A stretch of 64,000 nt of DNA. Source: Xanthobacter dioxanivorans. Its GTDB lineage: Bacteria; Pseudomonadota; Alphaproteobacteria; Rhizobiales; Xanthobacteraceae. The position numbers and the translations under genes were made by a program. Positions 8,790 to 17,096 of this stretch are shown here, in pieces. The DNA lies in NCBI RefSeq assembly GCF_016807805.1, contig NZ_CP063362.1, positions 1,653,501-1,717,500 of the forward strand, given 5' to 3'. The stretch's first letter is position 1. Every line of letters starts with the position of its first letter. The notes under the pieces are model-generated. The model did no database searches and was not told where the DNA came from. It saw only the letters and a list, made by a program, of their open reading frames with translations.

Positions 8790-9227
8790 ATGCGATTCAT
8801 AAAGCTCATCGTCGGGCTCGTGCTGGCCTTGTCTCTGGCCGCCTGTTTCGAGGGGGCGCAGGGCCCCGCTGGCCCGCAGGGCGCGGCTGGCGCTGCCGGT
8901 CCGCAGGGGCCCGCCGGCGTGGCCGGCCCGGTCGGTGCGGCTGGTCCCGCAGGTCCGGCCGGCCCCCAGGGCGCGGTCGGACCCGCCGGTCCGCAAGGGA
9001 TCCAGGGCGTGCCCGCTGCCGCCAACATCGCCGTGCGCGCCTCGGATTGCCCGGCGGCCGGGTGCCTCGCCGGCTGCGAGAGCGGCGAAAGCGTGATCGG
9101 CGGCTATTGCGTCAACCATGACCGGGGCATGCAGCACATCGCCGTGTTCTCGGCCCGGGACGGCAAGACCGAGGTGGAATGCCTCAATCCGGTCAAGCAG
9201 GTGGTGGCGGTCTGCCTCAAGCCCTGA
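8790..9227 (+). CDS. Lipoprotein with collagen-like Gly-X-Y repeats
   Basis: A 145-residue predicted lipoprotein. A signal peptide ends in the lipobox LAAC, with the lipidated Cys at 19. About 50 residues of collagen-like Gly-X-Y triplets follow ([19 protein letters not shown] and so on, about 24-75). A small C-terminal domain has six cysteines ([28 protein letters not shown]), which suggests disulfides. It probably sits in the outer membrane or periplasm with the collagen-like part as a stalk. Function is unknown. Bacterial collagen-like proteins are best known from surface adhesins and phage tails, but there are no phage genes here. Confidence 0.82.
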   Translation: MRFIKLIVGLVLALSLAACFEGAQGPAGPQGAAGAAGPQGPAGVAGPVGAAGPAGPAGPQGAVGPAGPQGIQGVPAAANIAVRASDCPAAGCLAGCESGESVIGGYCVNHDRGMQHIAVFSARDGKTEVECLNPVKQVVAVCLKP

Positions 9228-9255
9228 TGGGTCGGCGCGACGCCAACCCGTCGGC

Positions 9256-9621
9256 TCAGGCCCGCTTGCGCAGGATCTTGAGCCGGCCGAGCAGCTCCGC
9301 CACCGCCTCCGGCGGCAGGTGGCGGATCTCCCGGGCAATGAGGTTGGCAAGCTCCGTAGCCTGTGGGCTCAGGTCCGCGGTGTCCACCACCACCCGCGGC
9401 CGGGACAGTTCGGCGAGGCGCTGGAGATCCTCCGCCTCGTCCCAGATCACGTTGAAATAGGCAATGATGCGCTGCACCAGCGCCCAGGTGGGCTTGCCGC
9501 GCTTGCCGGTCTCCAGCGCCGAGAGATAAGTGGGCGTGACCCCGATGGCGCGCGCCATTTCGGTGAGGGTCACGCCGCGTTGGGCGCGCAGGTCGCGCAC
9601 CCGGCTTCCGAACGGCGTCAT
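9256..9621 (-). CDS. XRE-family transcriptional regulator
   Basis: A 121-residue protein with an N-terminal helix-turn-helix of the Cro/C1 type (residues about 5-65). Visible are FGSRVRDLRAQRGVTLTEMA, then IGVTPTYLSALETGKRGKP, whose recognition helix is clear. The remainder is helical (SRPRVVVDTADLSPQATELANL) and typical of a chromosomal XRE family seen in Hyphomicrobiales. The ATG at 9621 is chosen because homology begins there; the upstream in-frame stretch is low-complexity. The target is unknown. Confidence 0.85.
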   Translation of the reverse strand: MTPFGSRVRDLRAQRGVTLTEMARAIGVTPTYLSALETGKRGKPTWALVQRIIAYFNVIWDEAEDLQRLAELSRPRVVVDTADLSPQATELANLIAREIRHLPPEAVAELLGRLKILRKRA

Positions 9622-9831
9622 GTTCCCAAGGGTGTCATGGCCGGCCTTCCTGCCGCCGCCGTCCGGCGCGGGCACCTTCTTCGAGCCTGGAGGCACAGGG
9701 TTCTGCAGGGGGGATTCGCCCCCCTTGATCCCGCTCCGAGCGCCCGAGGGTAGAATACCGGCGAAAGGAACGGAAGCCGGCGCCGCAGCAGCGCCCCACC
9801 GGTTCGATCGACGGGACGGATCATTCCGCAC

Positions 9832-9865
9832 GCAAAGAAAAACGGCGGTGCGATGCACCGCCGTT
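9832..9865 (-). terminator. Rho-independent terminator after the DUF2076 gene
   Basis: An 11-bp perfect stem (9841-9851 with 9855-9865) closes a GAT loop. On the minus strand it is followed by TTTTTCTTT. It lies 32 bases beyond the stop of the DUF2076 gene, in the right orientation. Confidence 0.85.
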
Positions 9866-9896
9866 CGCGTCTTTCTGGCTCGATTTCGCCGGGACT

Positions 9897-10748
9897 TCAG
9901 GTCCAGGAGCTGTCGTCGGACCCGTCGTCACCGCCCCAATCGCCGCCGTCGTCGAAGGAGGCCTCCTGCGGATCGGTGCTCTGCGGATCGGCATTCCAGA
10001 AATTGCCGCCATCCTGCCCCTGATCCTGGGGGGCATCGCCGCCCAGGGCGGTCTGGGCATCCTGGCCGAGATTCCCGCTGGCCGGCTCGGCGGCCGGCTT
10101 GCCGTATTCGGCGGCCGCATGCTGGGCGAGCGCTCCACCGCCGCCGGTCATCATGCCCTTGATGCCGTCGAACAGAAGCGCGCCGCCGGCAACGCCCGCC
10201 GCCGTGGCGAGGGCGCCCTGGAGAAATCCGCCGCCGCCGAAACCGCGCTGCTGCGGGGGCTGCTGCTGAGCCCAGGGTCCGCCCTGCTGAGGCGGATAGC
10301 CGCCCTGCTGGCCATAGCCCTGCTGGGGATACCCCTGCTGGCCTGGCGGGTAGCCGCCACCCTGCTGCGCGTAGCCCTGCTGGCCATAGCCCTGGGGCAG
10401 GCCCATGGGTTCGCCCGCGCTCCGGCCGCCGGTGGAGGGAACGGAGGGGCGGGCGCTGCCGCCACCGAACAATCCGCCGAGGAAGCCGCCGGAAGGGCGC
10501 GACTGGGCCTCCGCCGCGCGGGCCTCGGCATCCTGAAGCTGGGCTTCCAGCTCCTGGATGTGGGCATAGGTCTGCTGCAGCGCGTGCTCCTGCACGATCA
10601 CGCTCTGGGCGAGGGCATAGGTGGCATGGGGGGACTCGGCGACGCGGCGCGCAATCAGCGCTTCGGCCTCCGGGTCACGCGGCTGGTTCGCGACACCGCG
10701 CATGCGGTCGAACAGGCCGTCGATCAGGGCACGTTCCTCGGGGGTCAT
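9897..10748 (-). CDS. DUF2076 domain protein
   Basis: A 283-residue protein starting MTPEERALIDGLFDRMRGVA, the hallmark of DUF2076 (called a periplasmic ligand-binding sensor in databases without firm evidence). The first 80 residues are helical and probably coiled. A Gln/Gly/Tyr/Pro-rich low-complexity part follows (YGQQGYAQQGG and relatives, about 130-180), then a glycine-rich membrane-like stretch (FLQGALATAAGVAGGALLF). The tail is acidic and ends DDSSWT. No signal peptide is visible. It ends just before a strong terminator and stands alone. Function is unknown. Confidence 0.82.
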   Translation of the reverse strand: MTPEERALIDGLFDRMRGVANQPRDPEAEALIARRVAESPHATYALAQSVIVQEHALQQTYAHIQELEAQLQDAEARAAEAQSRPSGGFLGGLFGGGSARPSVPSTGGRSAGEPMGLPQGYGQQGYAQQGGGYPPGQQGYPQQGYGQQGGYPPQQGGPWAQQQPPQQRGFGGGGFLQGALATAAGVAGGALLFDGIKGMMTGGGGALAQHAAAEYGKPAAEPASGNLGQDAQTALGGDAPQDQGQDGGNFWNADPQSTDPQEASFDDGGDWGGDDGSDDSSWT

Positions 10749-10851
10749 ATCCGTCTCCGGTGGTTGGACCACCGAGCATATGAGCAGCCGTCCGTGACGG
10801 AGGAAGGGCGCCCCGGATGAAATTTTGGTAACGCAGCGGTAGCCGGGCGCG

Positions 10852-12159
10852 CTACTCCGCGGCGTCGGCCGGAGAGCGCCCGGCTGCCGGGGCTTGCCCG
10901 GGAATGCCGAAGCGCCGCTCCACATAGGCTTCCACCAGCTGGCGGAACTCGTCCTGGATGTTGGCGCCGCGCAGGGTGGCGGCCTTTTTGCCGTCGATGA
11001 AGACCGGGGCGGAGGGGGTCTCGCCGGTGCCGGGCAGGGAGATGCCGATGTCGGCGTGCTTGCTCTCGCCCGGTCCGTTCACGATGCAGCCCATGACCGC
11101 CACGTTCAGGGTCTCGACGCCGGGATACTTCGCCTTCCACACCGGCATGCGGGTGCGGATCATGTCCTGCACGCTCTGCGCCAGCTCCTGGAACACGGTG
11201 GAGGTGGTGCGCCCGCACCCGGGACACGCCGCCACCAGCGGCACGAAGGTGCGCAGGCCCATGGTCTGCAGGATCTCCTGCGCCACCTGCACCTCGCGGG
11301 TGCGGTCGCCGTTGGGCTCGGGGGTCAGCGACACGCGGATGGTGTCGCCGATGCCCTGCTGCAGCACCACGCCCATGGCGGCGGTGGAGGCGACGATGCC
11401 CTTCGAGCCCATGCCCGCCTCGGTGAGGCCGAGATGCAGCGCATAGTCCGAGCGGCGCGCCAGCTCGCCATAGACCGCCACCAGGTCCTGCACCGCCGAG
11501 ACCTTGGCGGAGAGGATGATGCGGTTGCGGCCGAGCCCGATCTCCTCCGCCAGCGCCGCCGACAGCAGGGCCGAGCGGACCAGCGCTTCGCGGGTCACCG
11601 CCCGCGCCTCGGCCGGGTTCGGCAGGCGGGCATTCTCGTCCATGAGGCGGGTGAGGAGCTCGCCGTCGAGGGAGCCCCAGTTGGCGCCGATGCGCACCGG
11701 CTTGTCGTGGCGTATGGCGGTTTCCACGATGGCGGCGAACTGCCGGTCCTTCTTGTCGCCAAAGCCCACGTTGCCCGGATTGATTCGGTATTTGTCGAGG
11801 GCCTGCGCGCAGGCCGGATGATCGGCGAGCAGGGTGTGGCCGATATAATGGAAGTCGCCCACCAGCGGCACGTCGAGGCCCTGGGCCAGCAGCTTCTCCT
11901 TGATGTGCGGCACGGCGGCGGCGGCCTCGTCGCGGTCGACGGTGATGCGCACCAGCTCGGAGCCCGCGCGGGCGAGGGCCGCCACCTGGCGGACGGTGCC
12001 GGCGATGTCGGCGGTGTCGGTATTGGTCATGGACTGGACCACCACCGGCGCGCCGCCGCCGACCATGACCCCGCCCACCGGCACGCCCACGGTGTCGCGG
12101 CGCGGCGCGGGACCGGCCTGGAGAAGCTCGGCGGGAACCACGGGCACGGGGCTGGTCAT
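10852..12159 (-). CDS. ispG: 4-hydroxy-3-methylbut-2-en-1-yl diphosphate synthase (IspG/GcpE)
   Basis: IspG is the iron-sulfur enzyme that converts MEcPP to HMBPP in the MEP isoprenoid pathway. The family fingerprint [12 protein letters not shown] is near the N-terminus, with [14 protein letters not shown] following. The cluster-binding cysteines are seen in [10 protein letters not shown] and in [17 protein letters not shown]. The length is that of a normal bacterial IspG. Three further in-frame ATG codons lie upstream (12195, 12243, 12273). The one at 12159 (MTSPVPVVP) is chosen as closest to the family start, and an N-terminus up to 38 residues longer is possible. Confidence 0.93.
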   Translation of the reverse strand: MTSPVPVVPAELLQAGPAPRRDTVGVPVGGVMVGGGAPVVVQSMTNTDTADIAGTVRQVAALARAGSELVRITVDRDEAAAAVPHIKEKLLAQGLDVPLVGDFHYIGHTLLADHPACAQALDKYRINPGNVGFGDKKDRQFAAIVETAIRHDKPVRIGANWGSLDGELLTRLMDENARLPNPAEARAVTREALVRSALLSAALAEEIGLGRNRIILSAKVSAVQDLVAVYGELARRSDYALHLGLTEAGMGSKGIVASTAAMGVVLQQGIGDTIRVSLTPEPNGDRTREVQVAQEILQTMGLRTFVPLVAACPGCGRTTSTVFQELAQSVQDMIRTRMPVWKAKYPGVETLNVAVMGCIVNGPGESKHADIGISLPGTGETPSAPVFIDGKKAATLRGANIQDEFRQLVEAYVERRFGIPGQAPAAGRSPADAAE

Positions 12160-12300
12160 GAATTTCGCATCCTCGGGCACTGCGTCCTCGGGCATTTCAG
12201 CTGCGGCGTGGGGGGATCGTCCCCGGCCATCGATACGTCCCATCGATACGCCCCCGGCGCCGCGCGGGCGCATTCGAGTTAGGCCGGGGCGCGGCGAGCG

Positions 12301-12807
12301 TCAACCCGCGCCGGCCGGCGCGGCGTCCGCCTCGCGGCACCGGGCGCAGCTCCCGGCCACCTCCAGCACCCTCTGGCGCGGCTCGAAGCCCGCCGCCCGC
12401 GCCGCCCAGGCGAGGTCCCGCCCGATGGCGTGGGAGGCCACCTCCTTGGTGTCGCTGCAGCGCTCGCAGATGAGGAAGATCACCACCTCGCCCGCTTCGT
12501 GGGGATGGGTGCAGGCGAGATAGGCGTTGCGGCTCTCGATGCGGTGGGCGAGGCCCTCCGCCACGAGGAAGTCGAGCACCCGATACACCGACATAGGCGG
12601 CGTCGGCTCGCCCGCGGCCGTGAGGCGCTGGACGATGTCGTAGGCGCCCACCGGCGCATGGCTCTCGGCCAGGGCCTTCATCACGCTGCGGCGGAGCGGC
12701 GTGAGGCGCAGGCCCCTTTCGGCGCAGCACTGCTCCACGCGCGCCATGGCACCGGCCACGCATTGGCCGTGATCATGGTCGAGAAGGGAAGGCACGGGAT
12801 CGCTCAC
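12301..12807 (-). CDS. zur: Fur-family regulator, Zur-type
   Basis: A 168-residue metalloregulator of the Fur superfamily, probably Zur. The winged helix is seen in CCAERGLRLTPLRRSVMKAL and MSVYRVLDFLVAEGLAHRIE. The C-terminal metal region has THPHEAGEVVIFLICERCS and SCARC, giving the two CxxC pairs of the structural zinc site. The N-terminal HDHGQC is typical of alphaproteobacterial Zur. A GTG start at 12807 is used because the homologous HDHG segment must be included. The next internal ATG would remove it. No zinc-uptake genes lie nearby, so the Zur call rests on the sequence type. Confidence 0.82.
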   Translation of the reverse strand: MSDPVPSLLDHDHGQCVAGAMARVEQCCAERGLRLTPLRRSVMKALAESHAPVGAYDIVQRLTAAGEPTPPMSVYRVLDFLVAEGLAHRIESRNAYLACTHPHEAGEVVIFLICERCSDTKEVASHAIGRDLAWAARAAGFEPRQRVLEVAGSCARCREADAAPAGAG

Positions 12808-13010
12808 GCCCGTAAATCTAGTGCATGTCGTGCGATCCCGCCATCCGTGCGCCGATGGCGCCGCCACATGCGTTGCACCGCGGAAAGGAGCGTTGCAATC
12901 TGCCGCCCGCAGGATCACCTGTGCGCGTGACAGCATCGTCACACCGCTCCGCTACATCGTGAGCTCCGGCGTCGGGCCGGGGCCACGCCGCGCCTTTTTG
13001 GGGAACAGCC

Positions 13011-13793
13011 ATGCTCAAGGGGAAGGTCGCCGTCGTCACCGGGTCCACCAGCGGGATCGGGCTCGCTTATGCCCGCGCCTTCGCCAAGGAGGGCGCCAAC
13101 GTCGTCCTCAACGGCCTCGGTGACGCCGCCGCCATCGAGAAGGAGCGCTCCGCCATCGAGACCGAGTTCGGCGTGAAGGCGCTCTATTCGCCGGCCAACA
13201 TGCTGAAGGCGGACGAGATCGCCGACATGGTGAAGCTGGCCGAGACCGAGCTCGGCGCCTGCGACATCCTGGTGAACAATGCCGGCATCCAGCACGTGGC
13301 GCCGATCGAGGAATTCCCGATCGACACCTGGAACACCATCATCGCCATCAACCTGTCGGCGGCCTTCTTCGCCATGCGCGCGGCCATTCCCGGCATGAAG
13401 GCGCGCAAATGGGGCCGCATCATCAGCACCGCCTCGGCCCATGCGCTGGTCGCCTCGCCGTTCAAGTCCGCCTACGTGTCGGCCAAGCACGGCATCGCCG
13501 GCCTGACCAAGACGGCGGCGCTGGAAACGGCGCAGTTCGGCATCACGGTCAACGCCATCTGCCCCGGCTATGTGTGGACGCCTCTCGTCGAGAAGCAGAT
13601 CCCCGATACCGCCAAGGCCCGCGGCATGACCGAGGAGCAGGTGAAGAAGGACGTGCTGCTCGCCGCCCAGCCCACCAAGGAGTTCGTGACGGTGGAAGAG
13701 GTTGCGGCCCTCGCCGTGTTCCTCGCCTCCGACAATGCCCGCTCCATCACCGGGTCCCTGCAGCAGATCGACGGCGGCTGGGTCGCCGAGTGA
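13011..13793 (+). CDS. bdhA: 3-hydroxybutyrate dehydrogenase
   Basis: A short-chain dehydrogenase of 260 residues that oxidises D-3-hydroxybutyrate to acetoacetate with NAD, in polyhydroxybutyrate breakdown and ketone-body use. The Rossmann motif TGSTSGIG is at about 10-17, NNAG follows, and the catalytic Tyr-Lys pair is in AYVSAKHG. The segments GIQHVAPIEEFP and ICPGYVWTPLVEKQIPD are characteristic of BdhA rather than of other family members. A patatin-like lipase gene follows closely, which may make this a polymer-use pair. Confidence 0.93.
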   Translation: MLKGKVAVVTGSTSGIGLAYARAFAKEGANVVLNGLGDAAAIEKERSAIETEFGVKALYSPANMLKADEIADMVKLAETELGACDILVNNAGIQHVAPIEEFPIDTWNTIIAINLSAAFFAMRAAIPGMKARKWGRIISTASAHALVASPFKSAYVSAKHGIAGLTKTAALETAQFGITVNAICPGYVWTPLVEKQIPDTAKARGMTEEQVKKDVLLAAQPTKEFVTVEEVAALAVFLASDNARSITGSLQQIDGGWVAE

Positions 13794-13818
13794 GCGCCGG
13801 CCCGTCGGGACGACGGTC

Positions 13819-14859
13819 GTGAGCCGGCGCGAGGGCGTGAAGCCGTTGAGCCTGGCCCTGCAAGGGGGAGGCGCCCATGGCGCCTTCACCTGGGGCGTGC
13901 TCGACCGTCTCCTGCAGGACGAGCGGATTGCCATTGCCGGCATCACCGGCACCAGCGCCGGCGCCATGAACGCGGTGGTGCTGGCCGCCGGCCTCGCCAA
14001 GGGCGACCCGGAAGAGGCGCGCCATGCCCTGACCCAGTTCTGGCGCGACGTTTCCCGCGACGGGCGGATGTCGCCGCTCCAGCGCACGGCGTTCGACCGG
14101 CTGATGGGCAACTGGTCCCTGGCGCGCAACCCGGCCTATCTCGCCTTCGAAGTGGCCTCGCGCTTCTTCTCGCCCTACGACTTCAACCCGCTCAACATCA
14201 ATCCCCTGCGCGAGATCCTGGAAGCGCACGTGGATTTCGAGGCCCTGCGCCAGTCGAAGGTGAAGGTCTTCATCTCCGCCACCAACGTGCACACCGGGCG
14301 GGCGCGCATCTTCGGCCGCGAGGAGATGACCGCCGACGCGGTGATGGCCTCCGCCTGCCTGCCGTTCCTGTTCCAGGCGGTGGAGATCGACGGCGTGCCC
14401 TACTGGGACGGCGGCTACATGGGCAACCCGCCGCTGTTTCCGCTCTATGAGCAGGCGGACGCGGACGACATCCTCCTGGTCCAGATCAATCCGGTGGCGC
14501 GCGAGACCACGCCGCGCACCGCCTCCGAGATCCAGAACCGGATCAACGAGATCACCTTCAACGCCTCCCTGCTGTCCCAGCTGCGCGCCATCGACCATGC
14601 GACGAAGCTCATCGAGCAGGGGCTTCTCACCCGCTGGACGCTGGGTGGGTCGAGCTTCCGCCGGGTGCGGCTCCACCGCATCGGCGGGGCGGACCAGCTG
14701 GTGGCCCTGGATGCCACCTCGAAGATGAATGCCGAATGGTCCTTCCTCCAGCACCTGCGCGATCTTGGCCGCTCCGCGGCGGATGGCTTCCTCGAAGCGC
14801 ACTTCGACGATATCGGCCGCCGCTCGACGCTGGATCTCAAGCTGGAACTGGCGGACTGA
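13819..14859 (+). CDS. Patatin-like phospholipase
   Basis: A patatin-family serine hydrolase of about 346 residues. It has the oxyanion motif GGGAHGAF, the nucleophile elbow GTSAG, and DGGYMGNPP with the catalytic Asp of the Ser-Asp dyad. No signal peptide is visible. A GTG at 13819 lies 26 bases after the bdhA stop; a second GTG at 13837 is an alternative. Its place behind bdhA suggests a role in lipid or polyhydroxybutyrate turnover, but it could be a general lysophospholipase. Confidence 0.87.
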   Translation: MSRREGVKPLSLALQGGGAHGAFTWGVLDRLLQDERIAIAGITGTSAGAMNAVVLAAGLAKGDPEEARHALTQFWRDVSRDGRMSPLQRTAFDRLMGNWSLARNPAYLAFEVASRFFSPYDFNPLNINPLREILEAHVDFEALRQSKVKVFISATNVHTGRARIFGREEMTADAVMASACLPFLFQAVEIDGVPYWDGGYMGNPPLFPLYEQADADDILLVQINPVARETTPRTASEIQNRINEITFNASLLSQLRAIDHATKLIEQGLLTRWTLGGSSFRRVRLHRIGGADQLVALDATSKMNAEWSFLQHLRDLGRSAADGFLEAHFDDIGRRSTLDLKLELAD

Positions 14860-14878
14860 GGCGGGCTTGAGCCCGCCT
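14859..14878. terminator. Hairpin between convergent genes
   Basis: AGGCGGGC and GCCCGCCT form a perfect 8-bp stem around TTGA, starting at the end of the lipase stop codon. No T run follows, so it may stall or protect transcripts more than terminate them. Confidence 0.4.
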
Positions 14879-14980
14879 GCCGGGCGTGGTCGAGAGTGTA
14901 TCGAAAGCCGGGGGCGTGGAGGGCCGGGGCAGACCCGGCCCTCCCAGTGGTCGCCCGATCGAATTGCGCGTCGATCGGTC

Positions 14981-15505
14981 CTAGCCGCGCGAATCCTTGC
15001 GCGCCTGCGCCATCGCCACGAACTTGGTGACCCGCCCGGCCTCGCCCGCCGCGCCGATGGGGTCGATCCGCGTCCGCGCCTTGGACCGCATGCCCTGGTT
15101 CGGCCGCGGCAGGTTGGCGGGGCGCTTGGCCCGCTTGGAATCGCGCTTCAGCTCCAGCGCGCGGTGGGCGTTCGCCATCAGCTCCGCCCGCGCCGCCTCG
15201 TCCTTGCGACGGGTCAGCTCGCGCCGGGCGCGGGTGAGCGCGTCGGTCAGCACGGCGGCCTTCTGGCGGTTGCCCGAATCCGCCTTCTCGAACGTCACCT
15301 CGCCGCGCCCGCCCTTGCCGCGCAAGGCCCGGCGCTGGTTGTTGGCGATGGTGAGGGCCCGCTCGCGCCGTTCGCGCAGGCGAGTGACGAGGCCGTGAAG
15401 GTCATCGTCCGACAGCTCCGCGAGCGCGGGATGGCGGGCCTTGTCGACGAACTCCATCTCGGTGTCGTCCAGCAGGCGGCGTTCCGTCTTGCGTGTATGC
15501 GCCAT
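14981..15505 (-). CDS. Hypothetical charged helical protein
   Basis: A 174-residue protein that is very rich in Arg, Lys, Glu and Ala and is probably almost all helix or coiled coil (RLRERRERALTIANNQRRAL, LTDALTRARRELTRRKDEAA). It has no signal peptide, membrane segment or cysteine. The basic tail ends ARKDSRG. Similar conserved hypothetical proteins occur in related bacteria. A nucleic-acid or ribosome-linked role would suit the charge but is speculative. It is transcribed away from the macro-domain gene. Confidence 0.72.
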   Translation of the reverse strand: MAHTRKTERRLLDDTEMEFVDKARHPALAELSDDDLHGLVTRLRERRERALTIANNQRRALRGKGGRGEVTFEKADSGNRQKAAVLTDALTRARRELTRRKDEAARAELMANAHRALELKRDSKRAKRPANLPRPNQGMRSKARTRIDPIGAAGEAGRVTKFVAMAQARKDSRG

Positions 15506-15615
15506 GGTCGAGCTCCTCCCCTTTTTTATCGAAGGTCATGGCTACGCCTTGGAAATATGAAGATCTTGCGACGCCTGGGGCACGCATCCCCAGGCACATC
15601 CGGCGAGCGGCGGCC

Positions 15616-16183
15616 ATGTCCGATCCTTCGATACCCCTTGTGCACGCTCCGCGCCCCGCGCGCCTGGAGATTCTGCGAGCGGACATCACCGGCCTCGCGG
15701 TTGACGCCATCGTGAACGCCGCCAATGCCAGCGCTGCTGGGCGGAGGCGGCGTGGACGGGGCCATTCACCGGGCGGCGGGGCCGGAGCTGCTCGCTTATT
15801 GCCGCGCCCTCGGCGGTTGCCCAACGGGGGAGGCGCGCCTCACCCCCGGCTTCCGCCTGCCGGCCCGCCATGTGATCCACACGGTGGGACCGGTCTGGCG
15901 CGGCGGCGGCTTCGGCGAGGATGCGCTGCTCGTCTCCTGCTATCGCGAGAGCCTCAGGCTGGCCGACGAGGCCGGCCTCGCCTCCATCGCCTTTCCCGCT
16001 ATCTCCACCGGCATCTATGGCTTTCCGGCGGATCGGGCCGCGCCACTGGCGGTGGAAAGCGTCCTCGCGCATCTTGCGGTTCCCGGCAGCGTCACCCGCG
16101 TGGTGTTCTGCTGCTTCTCAGCTGAGGCCGCCGACCTGCACCATGACGCCTTCCGTGCCCACGGCATTGTCCCGTCCAATTGA
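15616..16183 (+). CDS. Macro-domain protein, O-acetyl-ADP-ribose deacetylase type (frameshifted)
   Basis: This is an ADP-ribose-binding macro domain. The first frame gives MSDPSIPLV...[21 protein letters not shown]. The next frame continues [19 protein letters not shown], then [17 protein letters not shown], all diagnostic of the family. Removing one base near 15731 (AGCGCTGCTG should read AGC CTG CTG) joins them into a normal-length protein of about 188 residues. Unlike the other frameshifts in the window, this one is not in a homopolymer run and looks like an inserted base, so a true mutation is more possible. The stop overlaps the downstream pseudouridine synthase start by 41 bases. Confidence 0.8.
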
Positions 16184-16919
16184 GCCCGCGCCGGATCTGC
16201 CGATCCTCCACCGCGACGGCATGATGCTCATCATCGACAAGCCTTGCGGCCTCCCGGTGCATGCGGGCCCCAAGGGTGGCGAGACCCTCGCCGACCATCT
16301 CGACGCCCTGCGCTTCGGCCTGCCGCGGGCGCCGGAGCTGGCGCACCGGCTCGACAAGGACACCTCCGGCTGCCTGGTGCTCGGCCGGCACCCGAAGGCC
16401 CTGGCCCTGCTCGGAAAGCTGTTTGCCAGCGGGGTGGTGGGCAAGACCTACGTGGCGCTCACCCACGGGGCGCCGGCGCAGGATGAAGGCCGCATCGACC
16501 AGCCCTTGGCCAAGCGCTCCCCCCAGCGCGGCTGGTGGATGCAGGCGGTGCCGAAGGGCACGCCGGGGGCCCAGGAGGCGATTACCGACTACCGCGTGCT
16601 CCACCGCGCCGGCGGCTTCGCCGTGCTGGCGCTGTCGCCGCTCACCGGCCGCACCCACCAGCTGCGGGCGCACCTGTCCACCCTCGGCCACCCGATCCTC
16701 GGCGATGCCATCTATGGCGGGGCCTCGCGCCTGCCGGGCGGACCGAGGCTGCACCTGCATTCGCGGCGCGTCGTGGTGCCCCTGGCGCGCAACGGGCCGC
16801 CGGTGGACGTGAGCGCCCCTTTGCCGCCGCATATGTGCGAGACGCTGGCGCATCTCGATCTTTCGCCGGAGGACGTCGGTCGCGCCGCCGATGCCTTTCG
16901 CCCGGACGGGAAGACCTGA
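16143..16919 (+). CDS. RluA-family pseudouridine synthase
   Basis: A 258-residue RNA pseudouridine synthase. The catalytic Asp is in [20 protein letters not shown] comes before it and [22 protein letters not shown] after, all standard RluA motifs. There is no N-terminal S4 RNA-binding domain, so it resembles the short subfamily rather than RluC or RluD. The substrate RNA cannot be told. The ATG at 16143 lies within the end of the macro-domain gene, consistent with coupled expression. Confidence 0.87.
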   Translation: MTPSVPTALSRPIEPAPDLPILHRDGMMLIIDKPCGLPVHAGPKGGETLADHLDALRFGLPRAPELAHRLDKDTSGCLVLGRHPKALALLGKLFASGVVGKTYVALTHGAPAQDEGRIDQPLAKRSPQRGWWMQAVPKGTPGAQEAITDYRVLHRAGGFAVLALSPLTGRTHQLRAHLSTLGHPILGDAIYGGASRLPGGPRLHLHSRRVVVPLARNGPPVDVSAPLPPHMCETLAHLDLSPEDVGRAADAFRPDGKT

Positions 16920-17096
16920 GGCGTGGGCGGACCGCCTGACCGGGATGTGAAGCGCGGGTGTGACCGGGTGCGCTGGCCCGCTCCTTGCTACGTGCTAAGC
17001 TGATCTTTCGCCGCCATCGGCGCGCGCAGCGGATGCCCATGTGCCGGCCTCTTACAGGGCGGTGGAGGCCCCGAGCGCGCGGAGAAAGGGAATGAT

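Noticed and set aside
8753..9028. Minus-strand frame rich in Gly-Pro opposite the collagen-like gene
   Set aside because: Gly-X-Y codons read backwards also give Gly/Pro/Ala repeats; there is no signal, and the plus-strand gene has a signal peptide and lipobox.
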